NCBI GenBank assembly: GCA_018713325.1
Contig: DVFJ01000009.1
Coordinates: 62,001-126,000 of the forward strand
Length of the DNA: 64,000 bases
Direction: 5' to 3'
Source: Candidatus Onthenecus intestinigallinarum
GTDB taxonomy: Bacteria > Bacillota > Clostridia > Christensenellales > Aristaeellaceae
The notes under the pieces are model-generated. The model worked only from the letters and a program-made list of their open reading frames with translations. It was not told the DNA's origin and made no database searches. Position numbers and translations under genes: made by a program. How positions within the stretch are numbered: the stretch's first letter is position 1; each line of letters starts with the position of its first letter. Of this stretch, positions 47,329 to 55,700 are shown in pieces.

Positions 47329-47951
47329 AGGGTCTGATCGTCAAGGATTTGATGGTGGCGGGCAGGCAGATCCGCACCGCGCTGGTGATCGTGTTGTTCT
47401 ATGTCGTGCTCTTCTGGCGCAACGCCTCGGTGCTGGTGGGGCTGATGAGTCTGATGTGCATGATGACGGTCGTCTCCAGCTTCAGCTATGACGAGGCGTC
47501 ACGCTTCATCTCCTACGCCGCGGCGCTGCCGGTCGCGCGTCGCACGATCGTGCGCGCCAAATATGCGCTGGGGTTTGGCCTGCTGGCGCTGGGGGCGGGC
47601 GGTTCGGCGCTGCTGACGATGCTCGTCGGTGTGCTGGCGGGCGGTCTTGCGTCTTTGGAGGCGCTAGGCGCGGCGGCGGGCTGTACGTTGGCGATGGGCT
47701 TCATGCTGTGCCTGACGCTGCCGCTGATGTTCCGCTTGCCGGTGGAGCGGGCGCGCGTGTTCATGACGCTGGCGATGATCGTGCCGACGCTCCTGATCGT
47801 CACGCTGATGCAGGTGGCCGACGTGCCGCTGGCCGCGCTGGAGCGGGCGCCCTGGCCGCTGCTGCTGGCGGGGATGGCGCTGCTGCTGGCCGTGTGCGCA
47901 GCCGCGTCGTACCGGATTGCCGTGCGGTTCGTGCAGCAGCGGGATCTGTAG
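47325..47951 (+). CDS. ABC-2 type membrane protein
   Basis: A 208-residue protein with about six membrane helices, beginning MKGLIVKDLMVAGRQIRT, the usual N-terminal amphipathic start of ABC2_membrane_5-type subunits. YDEASRFISYAAALPVARRTIVRAKY is the conserved cytoplasmic segment. Translationally coupled to the ATPase by ATGA. The pair probably exports a lipid-like or antibiotic compound, or relieves envelope stress; this is inferred from the YtrA-type regulator. Confidence 0.88.
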   Translation: MKGLIVKDLMVAGRQIRTALVIVLFYVVLFWRNASVLVGLMSLMCMMTVVSSFSYDEASRFISYAAALPVARRTIVRAKYALGFGLLALGAGGSALLTMLVGVLAGGLASLEALGAAAGCTLAMGFMLCLTLPLMFRLPVERARVFMTLAMIVPTLLIVTLMQVADVPLAALERAPWPLLLAGMALLLAVCAAASYRIAVRFVQQRDL

Positions 47952-47982
47952 CAAAAGACGGGTGGCGCGCGCGCCCGACATG

Positions 47983-47991
47983 TGCTACAAT
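47983..47991 (+). promoter_or_regulatory. extended -10 promoter before the radical SAM gene
   Basis: TGCTACAAT: a near-consensus -10 box with the TG extension; no good -35. It lies 42 bases before the radical SAM start. Confidence 0.55.
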
Positions 47992-48032
47992 GACCGCAGG
48001 GCGGCGCGCAGGCGCCGCGGGAGGAGGAAGAC

Positions 48033-49157
48033 ATGTACATTTCGAAGAAGGACGCGCTGGCGTGGTTTGAGTTCTTCGCGCAGCTGCCGGAGGACGAGGA
48101 GATCCCGCCGCGTCAGCAGGAGCTGATCTATGCGACGCTGGCGCAGCTGGAGACGGCGGTCGAGCATCGCCGCGAGGCGGCGCTTGCGCAGATCCCGGGG
48201 CTCAAGACGCTGGCCGGGCGCACGCTCTACGTGGGCGACGACGCCAGGTTCCCGCAGGGCTGCCGCTCCTGCCTGTGCGGCACGGGCCTGGGCGCGGTGC
48301 GGCGCACGCACACGTGCAATTTGCAGTGCCGGTTCTGCTACGACTACGGCGCGATGGATACCATCGAACCCGTGGGCGAGGGCCTGTGGGAGATCGGCGG
48401 CACGAAGTTCTACGAGCGCGACCTGGACCTGCTGCTCTCGGTGCACAAGAAGCCCACGGGCATCGCCTACGTCTACCTGGAGCCGTTCATGGAGATCGAG
48501 GTCTACTACGGGGTGGTGCGCCGCTTCCGGCAGGCGGGGGTGTACCAGCATATGTATACCAACGGCACGCTCGCCACGCGGGAGAACCTGCAGGCGCTGG
48601 GCGAGGCCGGGCTGGACGAGCTGCGGTTCAACCTGGGCGCGTCCGGCTGCGCGGACCGGGTGATCGAGCACATGGCGCTGGCCAAGCGGTTCATCCCGCG
48701 CGTGGGCATCGAGACGCCGATGACGCCCGAATTCTATGAGGCGTTTGCCCGCAAGAAGCGCGCGATCCTGGATACGGGCATCGATTTCATCAACTGCGCG
48801 GAGCTGCACCTCAACGAGAACAACATCGGCAATTACGAGGGCGAGACGCTGTACTGCACGCGCCTGGGCTACATCTCCCCGGTGTTCAGCCGCGACCTGA
48901 CGCTGCGCTTCATGGCCGAGGCGGCGCGGGAGGACTGGGGCGTGGCCGTGCACGACTGCTCGAACATGACCAAGTTCGCCCGCGACCTGCACCTGCGCGC
49001 CCGCGAGGGCGGCTGGTTCGGCGCGAGCGCCTACGGGTGCGAGTTTGCGCGCATCCCGTGCTGGGCGTTCCTGCCGGCGCTGCAGGACGACTCGCTCCCG
49101 TTCGTGCGCGAGGAGCCGCTGCCGGAGGGCTACCGGCCGGGCGATCTGGTATTCTGA
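48033..49157 (+). CDS. radical SAM protein of unknown function
   Basis: 374 residues. The radical SAM cluster motif CNLQCRFC is at 95-102, and just before it lies a second cysteine group C77-x2-C80-x-C82 (GCRSCLCGTGLG). The barrel continues with YVYLEPFMEIEVYYG and ELRFNLGASG. The first 70 residues form a helical domain. It resembles the poorly known archaeal/clostridial group related to pyruvate formate-lyase activating enzymes (COG2108-like), but no glycyl radical enzyme is adjacent. GGGAGGAGG precedes the ATG. It is followed 13 bases later by a PPC-domain gene, so the two are likely one operon. Confidence 0.83.
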   Translation: MYISKKDALAWFEFFAQLPEDEEIPPRQQELIYATLAQLETAVEHRREAALAQIPGLKTLAGRTLYVGDDARFPQGCRSCLCGTGLGAVRRTHTCNLQCRFCYDYGAMDTIEPVGEGLWEIGGTKFYERDLDLLLSVHKKPTGIAYVYLEPFMEIEVYYGVVRRFRQAGVYQHMYTNGTLATRENLQALGEAGLDELRFNLGASGCADRVIEHMALAKRFIPRVGIETPMTPEFYEAFARKKRAILDTGIDFINCAELHLNENNIGNYEGETLYCTRLGYISPVFSRDLTLRFMAEAAREDWGVAVHDCSNMTKFARDLHLRAREGGWFGASAYGCEFARIPCWAFLPALQDDSLPFVREEPLPEGYRPGDLVF

Positions 49158-49170
49158 CGGGGGGATGGAC

Positions 49171-49569
49171 ATGAGGGCGCACGTCTTTCGGCTCACGCGC
49201 GGGCAGGACCTGCGCGCGGGCATCGAGGCCTACGCGCGCGAGCACGGCATCGCCGCGGGCTGCGCGCTCAGCGGCGTGGGCTGCGTGCTGCGGGCGCGGG
49301 TGCGCGACGCGTCGGGCGTGACGGTCCGGCAGATCGATGAGCCGATGGAGATCGTCTCGCTCACGGGCACGGTCTCGGCCGCGCGCACGCACCTGCACGT
49401 CGCCTTTTCCAGGGGCGACCTGTCCACTGTCGGCGGGCACTTGCTGGAGGGCTGCACGGTCAACACGACCGCGGAGATCGTGCTGCTCGAGCTGCCGGGC
49501 CTGCGCTTTGGCGCGGCATACGACCCACAGACCGGCTACGACGAGCTGGAGATCGTGCGCGACGAATGA
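49171..49569 (+). CDS. PPC/DUF296 domain protein
   Basis: A 132-residue single PPC (DUF296) domain, the trimeric fold also found in plant AHL DNA-binding proteins. Landmarks: LSGVGCVLRARVRD, HLHVAFSRGD with its paired His, and GGHLLEGCTVNTTAEIVLLEL. The His/Glu cluster binds metal in some relatives. Of two in-frame ATGs I choose 49171, because the GGGGGG site is six bases before it and abuts the ATG at 49165. No function is known for the bacterial family. Confidence 0.88.
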   Translation: MRAHVFRLTRGQDLRAGIEAYAREHGIAAGCALSGVGCVLRARVRDASGVTVRQIDEPMEIVSLTGTVSAARTHLHVAFSRGDLSTVGGHLLEGCTVNTTAEIVLLELPGLRFGAAYDPQTGYDELEIVRDE

Positions 49570-49572
49570 AGC

Positions 49573-49603
49573 GGGCCCCGCTCCAAGAGCGGGGCCCCGT
49601 TTT
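49573..49603. terminator. bidirectional terminator
   Basis: An 11-bp stem GGGCCCCGCTC / GAGCGGGGCCC with a CAA loop, followed by CGTTTTAT on the plus strand. It lies between the convergent PPC gene and the GNAT gene, whose stop is at 49602-49604. Confidence 0.85.
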
Positions 49604-50192
49604 ATGCATCCGCGCCGTCCAAGGTGCGCATCTGCAGCTTGTGCATCAGGCGCGGCGGAAACAGGCGGCCGTACACCACGCGCATCTCGCCGGGCAGGGA
49701 CGAAGGGTTAAACGCCGGGGAGAGCGGGCGCGCCATCAGGTGCATGGGCACGCCCCAGATGGCGTAGTCCAGCCCACGGGCCAGCGCAAAGCCCGCGCGC
49801 TCGTAGAAGGCGATGCGCCGCTCGCGGTGCAGGCGGTCGGCCTCGCAGGAGGCGAGCTCCGGGCGCTCGACCTCGACGATCAGCGCGTCGCTGCCCGCAT
49901 ACAGCGCGGCCAGGCGCTCCAGCACCGCGCTGCCGACGCCCCGCCCGCGCAGCTCCGGCTCCACCGCCAGGAACGAGCACAGCACGCAGCGCTCGCCCCA
50001 GGTACACACCGCATAGGCGGCGCTTTGGCCGTCCGCCAGCACGTCGAACGCCTCCGACGCGCCGGTGCGCACATAGCGGCGGAAGGTCGTGAGCGGCGGA
50101 CGCTCTGCGGGCGCGGGGAAGTCGCGTTCGACGCGCGCGTACAGCGCGGCCGCGCCGTCATAGGGCACGGTGCGCAGGCGAAGCGATTGCAT
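49602..50192 (-). CDS. GNAT family N-acetyltransferase
   Basis: 196 residues. The acetyl-CoA loop is [14 protein letters not shown] (motif A, ~90-103), preceded by the beta strand [35 protein letters not shown] is the C-terminal substrate-side region. The ATG at 50192 has AGGAGGCC upstream; a longer frame lacks such a site. The substrate is unknown; the FYERAGF phrase occurs in many small-molecule and peptide N-acetyltransferases. Confidence 0.85.
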   Translation of the reverse strand: MQSLRLRTVPYDGAAALYARVERDFPAPAERPPLTTFRRYVRTGASEAFDVLADGQSAAYAVCTWGERCVLCSFLAVEPELRGRGVGSAVLERLAALYAGSDALIVEVERPELASCEADRLHRERRIAFYERAGFALARGLDYAIWGVPMHLMARPLSPAFNPSSLPGEMRVVYGRLFPPRLMHKLQMRTLDGADA

Positions 50193-50304
50193 GCGGACAG
50201 GCCTCCTCGTTTTGCGGCCGTCCTGCGGCCGGATTCGCTTGTTTTCGACATCCGGGGCGCGATTCCCTGCCTGCGCGCGGCATGTGAAAAATTGGCCCGG
50301 GGGC

Positions 50305-50333
50305 TTGTCAACCGCGCCCCGCTGTGGTATAAT
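50305..50333 (+). promoter_or_regulatory. promoter of the rplS operon
   Basis: TTGTCA (50305-50310), 17 bases, TATAAT (50328-50333) with an extended -10 TGG. The leader to rplS is about 77 bases. Confidence 0.88.
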
Positions 50334-50360
50334 AGCCAAGTGCTATACGGGCGGTCCTCT

Positions 50361-50384
50361 GTTCGCCTGCTTTTTTGTGCGAAC
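50361..50384 (+). promoter_or_regulatory. hairpin in the rplS leader
   Basis: GTTCGC and GCGAAC pair around a 12-base T-rich loop in the 5' leader of rplS. Firmicutes rplS genes can carry an L19 autoregulatory leader; I cannot confirm the full structure by eye. Confidence 0.4.
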
Positions 50385-50415
50385 ACGAACGTCTATGAGG
50401 AAAGGAGAAACGACA

Positions 50416-50757
50416 ATGAGCGAAATCATCCGTTCGATTGAGCGTGAACAGCTCCGTACCGATCGGCCCGACTTCCGCGTCGGCGACACCGTCCGCGTGT
50501 TCGTCAAGGTCGTGGAGGGCAGCCGCGAGCGCCTGCAGGCGTTCGAAGGAACGGTCATGGCCAAGCGCAACGGCAGCGTCCGCGAGACCTTCACCGTCCG
50601 CCGTGTTTCCTACGGCATCGGCGTGGAGCGTACCTTCCCGCTGCATTCGCCGCGCGTCGACCGCATCGAGGTCATCCGCCGCGGCAAGGTTCGCCGTGCC
50701 AAGCTGTACTACCTGCGCGGTCTGTCCGGCAAGGCAGCGAAGATCAAGGAAAGATAA
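50416..50757 (+). CDS. rplS: 50S ribosomal protein L19
   Basis: The 113-residue L19, at the interface of the two subunits. The family core is intact: [67 protein letters not shown], ending in [28 protein letters not shown] precedes the ATG at 50416. First gene of the cluster rplS-rbgA-rnhB-yraN; trmD and rimM, often upstream, are not present here. Confidence 0.97.
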   Translation: MSEIIRSIEREQLRTDRPDFRVGDTVRVFVKVVEGSRERLQAFEGTVMAKRNGSVRETFTVRRVSYGIGVERTFPLHSPRVDRIEVIRRGKVRRAKLYYLRGLSGKAAKIKER

Positions 50758-50769
50758 GACTCCGCTTTC

Positions 50770-50804
50770 AAGGGGCTGCAGGCATGTGTGTGCTTGCGGC
50801 CCTT
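50770..50804 (+). terminator. intercistronic hairpin after rplS
   Basis: An imperfect stem AAGGG-GCTGCAGGCA pairing with TGCTTGCGGC-CCTT, tail TTGTGCT. Probably attenuates transcription from the heavily expressed rplS into rbgA. A second small palindrome (GGCGCC-TCC-GGCGCC) follows at 50814-50828. Confidence 0.5.
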
Positions 50805-50860
50805 TGTGCTATCGGCGCCTCCGGCGCCACGACGACTCTGCAAAGGCGAGGAGGGGCCCC

Positions 50861-51757
50861 ATGCCCATCAACTGGTATCCCGGCCATATGGCGCGCGCCA
50901 AGCGGCTGCTGAGCGAGCAGCTTTCGCGCGTGGACGTGGCCATCGAGCTGTGCGACGCGCGCATGCCGCGCGCCAGCCGAAACCCCGATCTGGACGCGAT
51001 GATGCGCGGCAAGCCGCGCATCCTGGTGCTCAACAAGGCAGATTTGGCCGACGCGGGCGCGACGGACGCGTGGCTGAGCGCGTTTCGCAGGGAGGGCCTC
51101 ACGGCGATGGCCTTCTGCGCGACGACCGGCAAGGCCAAGGACGTCCTGGCCCGCATCGAGCGCGCGGCCCGCGAGCAGGTGGAGCGCCAGGCGGCGCGCG
51201 GCGTGCGCAAGACCGTGCGCGTGATGATCGTGGGCGTGCCCAACGTGGGCAAGTCCACGTTCATCAACCGGCTGTATGGCGGCGCCATCGCGCGCACGGG
51301 CGACCGTCCCGGCGTGACGCGCGCCAATCAGTGGGTGCGGGTCACGCCCTACCTGGAATTGCTGGATACCCCCGGCCTGCTCTGGCCGCGCCTGGACGAC
51401 CAGGTGGCCGCGCGCCGGCTGTGCTACATCGGCACCATCCGCGATCAGGCGGTCGACCCGCAGATGCTGGCCATCCACCTGCTGGAGGACCTCATGCAGA
51501 CGGCCCCGCAGGCGGCTGCGCAGCGCTTTCACCTGAAGGAGCCGCTTGAGGGTGGCCTGGCGCTGCTGGAGAACGCCTGCCGCGGGCGCGGATGGCTGCT
51601 GCCGGGCGGCGTGGCCGACACGGAGCGCGGCGCGGCGGTGGTGCTGGATGAATTCCGCGCGGGCAAGCTCGGGCGCATGTCGCTGGAGCGCCCGGCGCGG
51701 CCCCAGACAAAGGAGGAGACGGCCGATGCGCAAGAGCCCGCAGGAACGCCTGAATGA
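50861..51757 (+). CDS. rbgA: ribosome biogenesis GTPase A
   Basis: 298 residues. A circularly permuted GTPase (YlqF/RbgA) that matures the 50S subunit. Motif order is G4 NKAD (~60), then G1 GVPNVGKST (~125-133), G2 near RPGVTRA, and G3 DTPG (~167), as expected for the permuted family. The N-terminal INWYPGHMARAKRLL is the family signature. The C-terminal RNA-binding helical domain is present. GAGGAGGGG precedes the ATG. Its end overlaps rnhB by 32 bases. Confidence 0.95.
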   Translation: MPINWYPGHMARAKRLLSEQLSRVDVAIELCDARMPRASRNPDLDAMMRGKPRILVLNKADLADAGATDAWLSAFRREGLTAMAFCATTGKAKDVLARIERAAREQVERQAARGVRKTVRVMIVGVPNVGKSTFINRLYGGAIARTGDRPGVTRANQWVRVTPYLELLDTPGLLWPRLDDQVAARRLCYIGTIRDQAVDPQMLAIHLLEDLMQTAPQAAAQRFHLKEPLEGGLALLENACRGRGWLLPGGVADTERGAAVVLDEFRAGKLGRMSLERPARPQTKEETADAQEPAGTPE

Positions 51758-52358
51758 GCTGACGCAGGTCGACCTGCCGCTGTGGGCGGCGGGCCGCGCG
51801 TTCGCGGGCATCGACGAGGCGGGGCGCGGGCCGCTGGCGGGACCGGTGGTCGCGGCCTGCGTCGTGATGCCGCCGCAGCCGCTGCTGCCCGGGGTGGACG
51901 ACTCCAAGAAGCTGTCGGAGAAGCGGCGCGAGGCGCTGTTTGACGCCGTGCGCGGGTGCGCGCGCTTTGTGGGCGTGGGCGTCGCCACGGCGCGGGAGAT
52001 CGACGAGCTCAACATCCTGCAGGCGACGCGTCTGGCCATGGCCCGCGCGGCGCAGGGCGCGCCCTGCGACCTGTTCCTGGTCGACGCGATCGACCGCCTG
52101 GACGTGCCCGGAGAGGTGCGCGGCATCATCCACGGCGACGCGCTGTGCTATTCGATCGCGGCCGCCTCGATCATCGCGAAGGTGACGCGGGACCGGATGA
52201 TGCGCGAGCTGGACGCGCGCTACCCGCAGTATGGCTTTGCCGCGCACAAGGGCTACGGCACGCGCGCGCACATCGAGGCGCTGTGCACGCTGGGCCCCTG
52301 CCCGGAGCACCGGCGCAGCTTCATCGGGCGCTTTGTCGGCCCGGAGGCGGGGCTGTGA
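51726..52358 (+). CDS. rnhB: ribonuclease HII
   Basis: 210 residues. Cleaves RNA in RNA/DNA hybrids and at misincorporated ribonucleotides. The active-site GIDEAGRGPLAGPV (Asp, Glu; ~30-43) is followed by DDSKKLSEKRRE, the Asp in LFLVDAIDRL (~119) and the final Asp near KVTRDRMM; HKGYGTRAH is also conserved. The start at 51726 lies within rbgA, with AAAGGAGGAG before it; alternative in-frame starts lack a site. Confidence 0.95.
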   Translation: MRKSPQERLNELTQVDLPLWAAGRAFAGIDEAGRGPLAGPVVAACVVMPPQPLLPGVDDSKKLSEKRREALFDAVRGCARFVGVGVATAREIDELNILQATRLAMARAAQGAPCDLFLVDAIDRLDVPGEVRGIIHGDALCYSIAAASIIAKVTRDRMMRELDARYPQYGFAAHKGYGTRAHIEALCTLGPCPEHRRSFIGRFVGPEAGL

Positions 52359-52708
52359 ACCGGCGCGCGCAGGGCGCGGCGGGCGAGGCGCGCGCGCTGC
52401 AGTACCTGCAGGATAAGGGCATGGAGCCGGTCGCGCGCAACGTGCGCTGCGGGGGCGGCGAGATCGACCTGATCGTGCGCGACGGGCGCTACCTCGTGTT
52501 CGTCGAGGTCAAGCAGCGCACGGGCGGGCGCATGGGCCAGGGGCGCGAGGCCGTCGACGCGAAAAAGCGCGCGCGCATCTCCCGCGCGGCGCTGGCATAC
52601 CTTGGCGCGCAGGGCAGTCTGGACGTGCCCGTGCGCTTTGACGTGGTGGAGATCCAGCAGGGCGAGGTGCGCCACCTCCCGGCGGCGTTTGAATTCACGC
52701 CCGGCTGA
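52355..52708 (+). CDS. yraN: YraN family (UPF0102) endonuclease-like protein
   Basis: 117 residues of the UPF0102 family, a restriction endonuclease-like fold. The signature GGGEIDLIVRDGRYLVFVEVKQR (~34-56) provides the E-x(n)-D-x(n)-E-V-K catalytic set. The function is poorly known, probably DNA processing. Start GTG at 52355 overlaps the rnhB stop (GTGA), with GGAGG upstream. rnhB-yraN adjacency is common across bacteria. Confidence 0.93.
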   Translation: MNRRAQGAAGEARALQYLQDKGMEPVARNVRCGGGEIDLIVRDGRYLVFVEVKQRTGGRMGQGREAVDAKKRARISRAALAYLGAQGSLDVPVRFDVVEIQQGEVRHLPAAFEFTPG

Positions 52709-52741
52709 GCAATCCGAGAAAGGACATCTGGGAGGCGAACC

Positions 52742-55700
52742 ATGCGAAACGCAATGAACCGCCTGGGCCTGCTTTGGCTCGTATGCCTGCTGGCGCTGGG
52801 CGTGTGCGCGCCCGCGCTGGCGGAGGAGGGGGAAAACCTGCTCTCCAATGGCGGCTTTGAACAGGTGAGCGGCGACATGCCCGCGGGCTGGTACCGGGGC
52901 ATGTGGGTGACGACCGCGGGCACGACGTACATCGAGTCCTCCGAGGATGCGCACACGGGCGAGCGCGCCGCGATGGTGGACAACGTGCAGCCCAACGACG
53001 CGCGCCTGGAGCAGACTGTGCGCGTGGAGCCGCAGACGTTTTACAAGCTCTCGGCCTGGGTGAAGGCGGAGGACTGCGGCGAGGGGCTCAAGGGCGCGAA
53101 CGTCTCCTTTGCGGACGTATATGGCACGTCGCCCGATGTGCACGACACGGACGGCGAGTGGGTGGAACTGACGCTCTATGCGCGCACGGCGCGGGACCAG
53201 CGCGAGGTTACAGTGATGGCGCGCGTGGGCGGCTACGGCTCGGAGAATACCGGGCGCGCATGGTTTGACGACATCTCGCTCGTGCAGGTGGACGAGGTGC
53301 CCGCGGACGCGGCCTACGTCGACCTGGCCACGCCCGAACCGCAGACGCCCGCACAAGTGGACGACGGCGGCCCGGGCGCAGTGGAGATTGCGACGCTGTT
53401 TGCGGTGGCCGCGGCGTACGTGGGCGCGCTGTGGCTTGCCGCGCGCGGTCTGCGTGCCGTGGGTCCGGCGCGCAATGAGTTGCGCGTGCTGATCGCCGTG
53501 CTCTCGGCAGCGGCGGCTGTGCGCCTCGTGCTGGCGCCGCTGGTCGCGGGCTATGGCGTGGACATCGCCTGCTTCACCTCCTGGTCGCTGCACATGGCGA
53601 ATGTGGGCCCGGCGCAGTTCTATCAGACGGTGAGCTTTTGCGACTATCCACCGGGATACCTGTACGTGCTGCTGGTGGACGGCCTGCTGATGAACCTGCT
53701 GGGCGTGACGGGCGGCCCGGGCGCAGAGCTGATCGTCAAGCTCGCGCCCATCGCCTGCGACATTGCCGGCGCGGCGCTGGTCTATCGCCTGGTGCGGGAG
53801 AGCGCGCTGTGCGCGGCGCTGGGCGAGGGCAGGGCGCGCGGACGCACGGCGTTGCTGCTGGCCGGGCTGTACGCATTCAACCCTGCGACGGCAGTGACGA
53901 GCGCCTGCTGGGGCCAGGCGGACGCCGTGCTGGCGCTGCTCGTGCTGCTGGCGCTCTGGCTGGCGTCTGACGGGCGCTGGCGCATGGCGCTGCCGGTCTA
54001 CGTAGCCGCGTGCCTGGTCAAGCCGCAGGCGCTGATGCTCGCGCCGCTGGGCGCGGCGGTGCTGGTCAGGCAGACGGTGCTGGCCGTGCGCGGCAGGGAC
54101 GGACGTGCGCTGCGCGACCTGGGGTTGGGCCTGCTCTTTGCGGCGCTGACGGCGATGACGATCGTGCTGCCGTTCTCGCCCGGGCAGCCGGCGGACTGGC
54201 TGATTGCCAAGTATACGGAGACGCTCTCTTCCTATAATCATGGCACGCTCTCCACGGGCAATCTGATGTACCTGCTGGGCGGCAACTGGGTGGACGCGTC
54301 GCTTCCCTCGCCGCTGGGCCTGTCCTACAGCGCGCTGGGCTGGACGCTGATGGCGCTGTCCATCGCGTTTGTGATCGCGCTGTACGTGCTGGACGCGCGT
54401 CGAGGGAGCCTGTTCGAGCTGAGCGCGCTGCTGCTCTCGGCGCTGTACGCGTTGGGACCCAAGATGCACGAGCGCTACCTGCTGCCGGTGCTGGTCCTGC
54501 TGCTGATCTCCTATGCCGTGCGGCCCGACCGGCGCACGCTGTGGGTATTCGGCATCTATACGGCCACGCTCACGGTCAACGTGGGCACGGTGCTGGCGTT
54601 TGAGCACCTGATCGCGCCCAACGAGTGGGTCGGGTATCTGCTGGGCGTGGCGGTGCTGGCGGGCCTGGCGGTGCAGGCCTGGACGGCGGTGGATCACTGC
54701 CTGCGCGGCCGGGCGATGCCGCTGCCGCCGGCGGATCGGACGGCCCGCAGCGCCGGGGCGGCTCTGGGGACGGATGCGCGCCTGCGCGAGGAGCTGAACC
54801 GCACGCCCGACGCGCGGCTGCACATGCGCGGCCGGGATTGGGCGCTGATGCTGGGCGTGACGGCCGCCTATTCGGTGCTGGCGTTCTTCAACCTGGGCTC
54901 GACGAAGGCGCCGCAGACGCTGTGGCAGTCGAGCGCCGCGGGCGAGCAGGTGGTCTTTGACCTGGGTGAGGAGCGGACCGACTTCAACGTGTACGTGTAC
55001 GTCGGCATCTCCGATCCGTCGTATACGATCAGCGTCAGCTCCGACGGCGTCAGCTGGTCGCAGGAGGAGCTGATGAACCAGGGCGAGTGCTTCCTGTGGA
55101 TCGCGCACTGCGCGCCGCTGGTCGGCGCCGAGGGCGAGACGACCAGCTGGTCGTCCCAGATGCGGGACTTCACCGGCCGCTACGTGCGCCTGACGATGCA
55201 GGCGGCGGGCGCGGTGATCGGCGAGGTCGGCTTTGTCGACAGCGCGACGCGCACGCCGCTGCCGGTGGCATCCGTGTCGTCCAGCGGCGGCGCGGAGGGC
55301 CATGCGCAGGACCCGGCGTTGCTGTGCGACGAGCAGGACGCCGTGCCGGACGTGCCCTCCTATCTCAACGGCACGTACTTTGACGAGATCTACCACGCGC
55401 GCACGGGCTACGAGCACCTGCACGGCCTGCATACGTTCGAGTGGACGCACCCGCCGCTAGGCAAGCTGCTCATGGCGGCGTGCATCGGCCTCTTCGGCAT
55501 GACGCCGTTCGGCTGGCGGTTCGCGGGCACGGTGTCGGGCATCCTGATGCTGCCGGTGATGTACCTGCTGGGCAAGCAGCTGTTCAAGAAGACCGCGCCG
55601 GCCTTCTATGCGACGGCGCTCCTTGCGCTGGACTGCATGCACTTCACGCAGACGCGCATCGCGACGATCGACACGTTCGTGGTGCTGTTCATCATGGCGA

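Noticed and set aside
50770..50828. A small gene between rplS and rbgA
   Set aside because: No open frame with a ribosome site; the stretch holds only hairpins.
52253..55450. A 1065-codon minus-strand open frame opposite yraN and the glycosyltransferase
   Set aside because: Shadow of the plus-strand glycosyltransferase; Arg/Gln/His-rich with no start signals.
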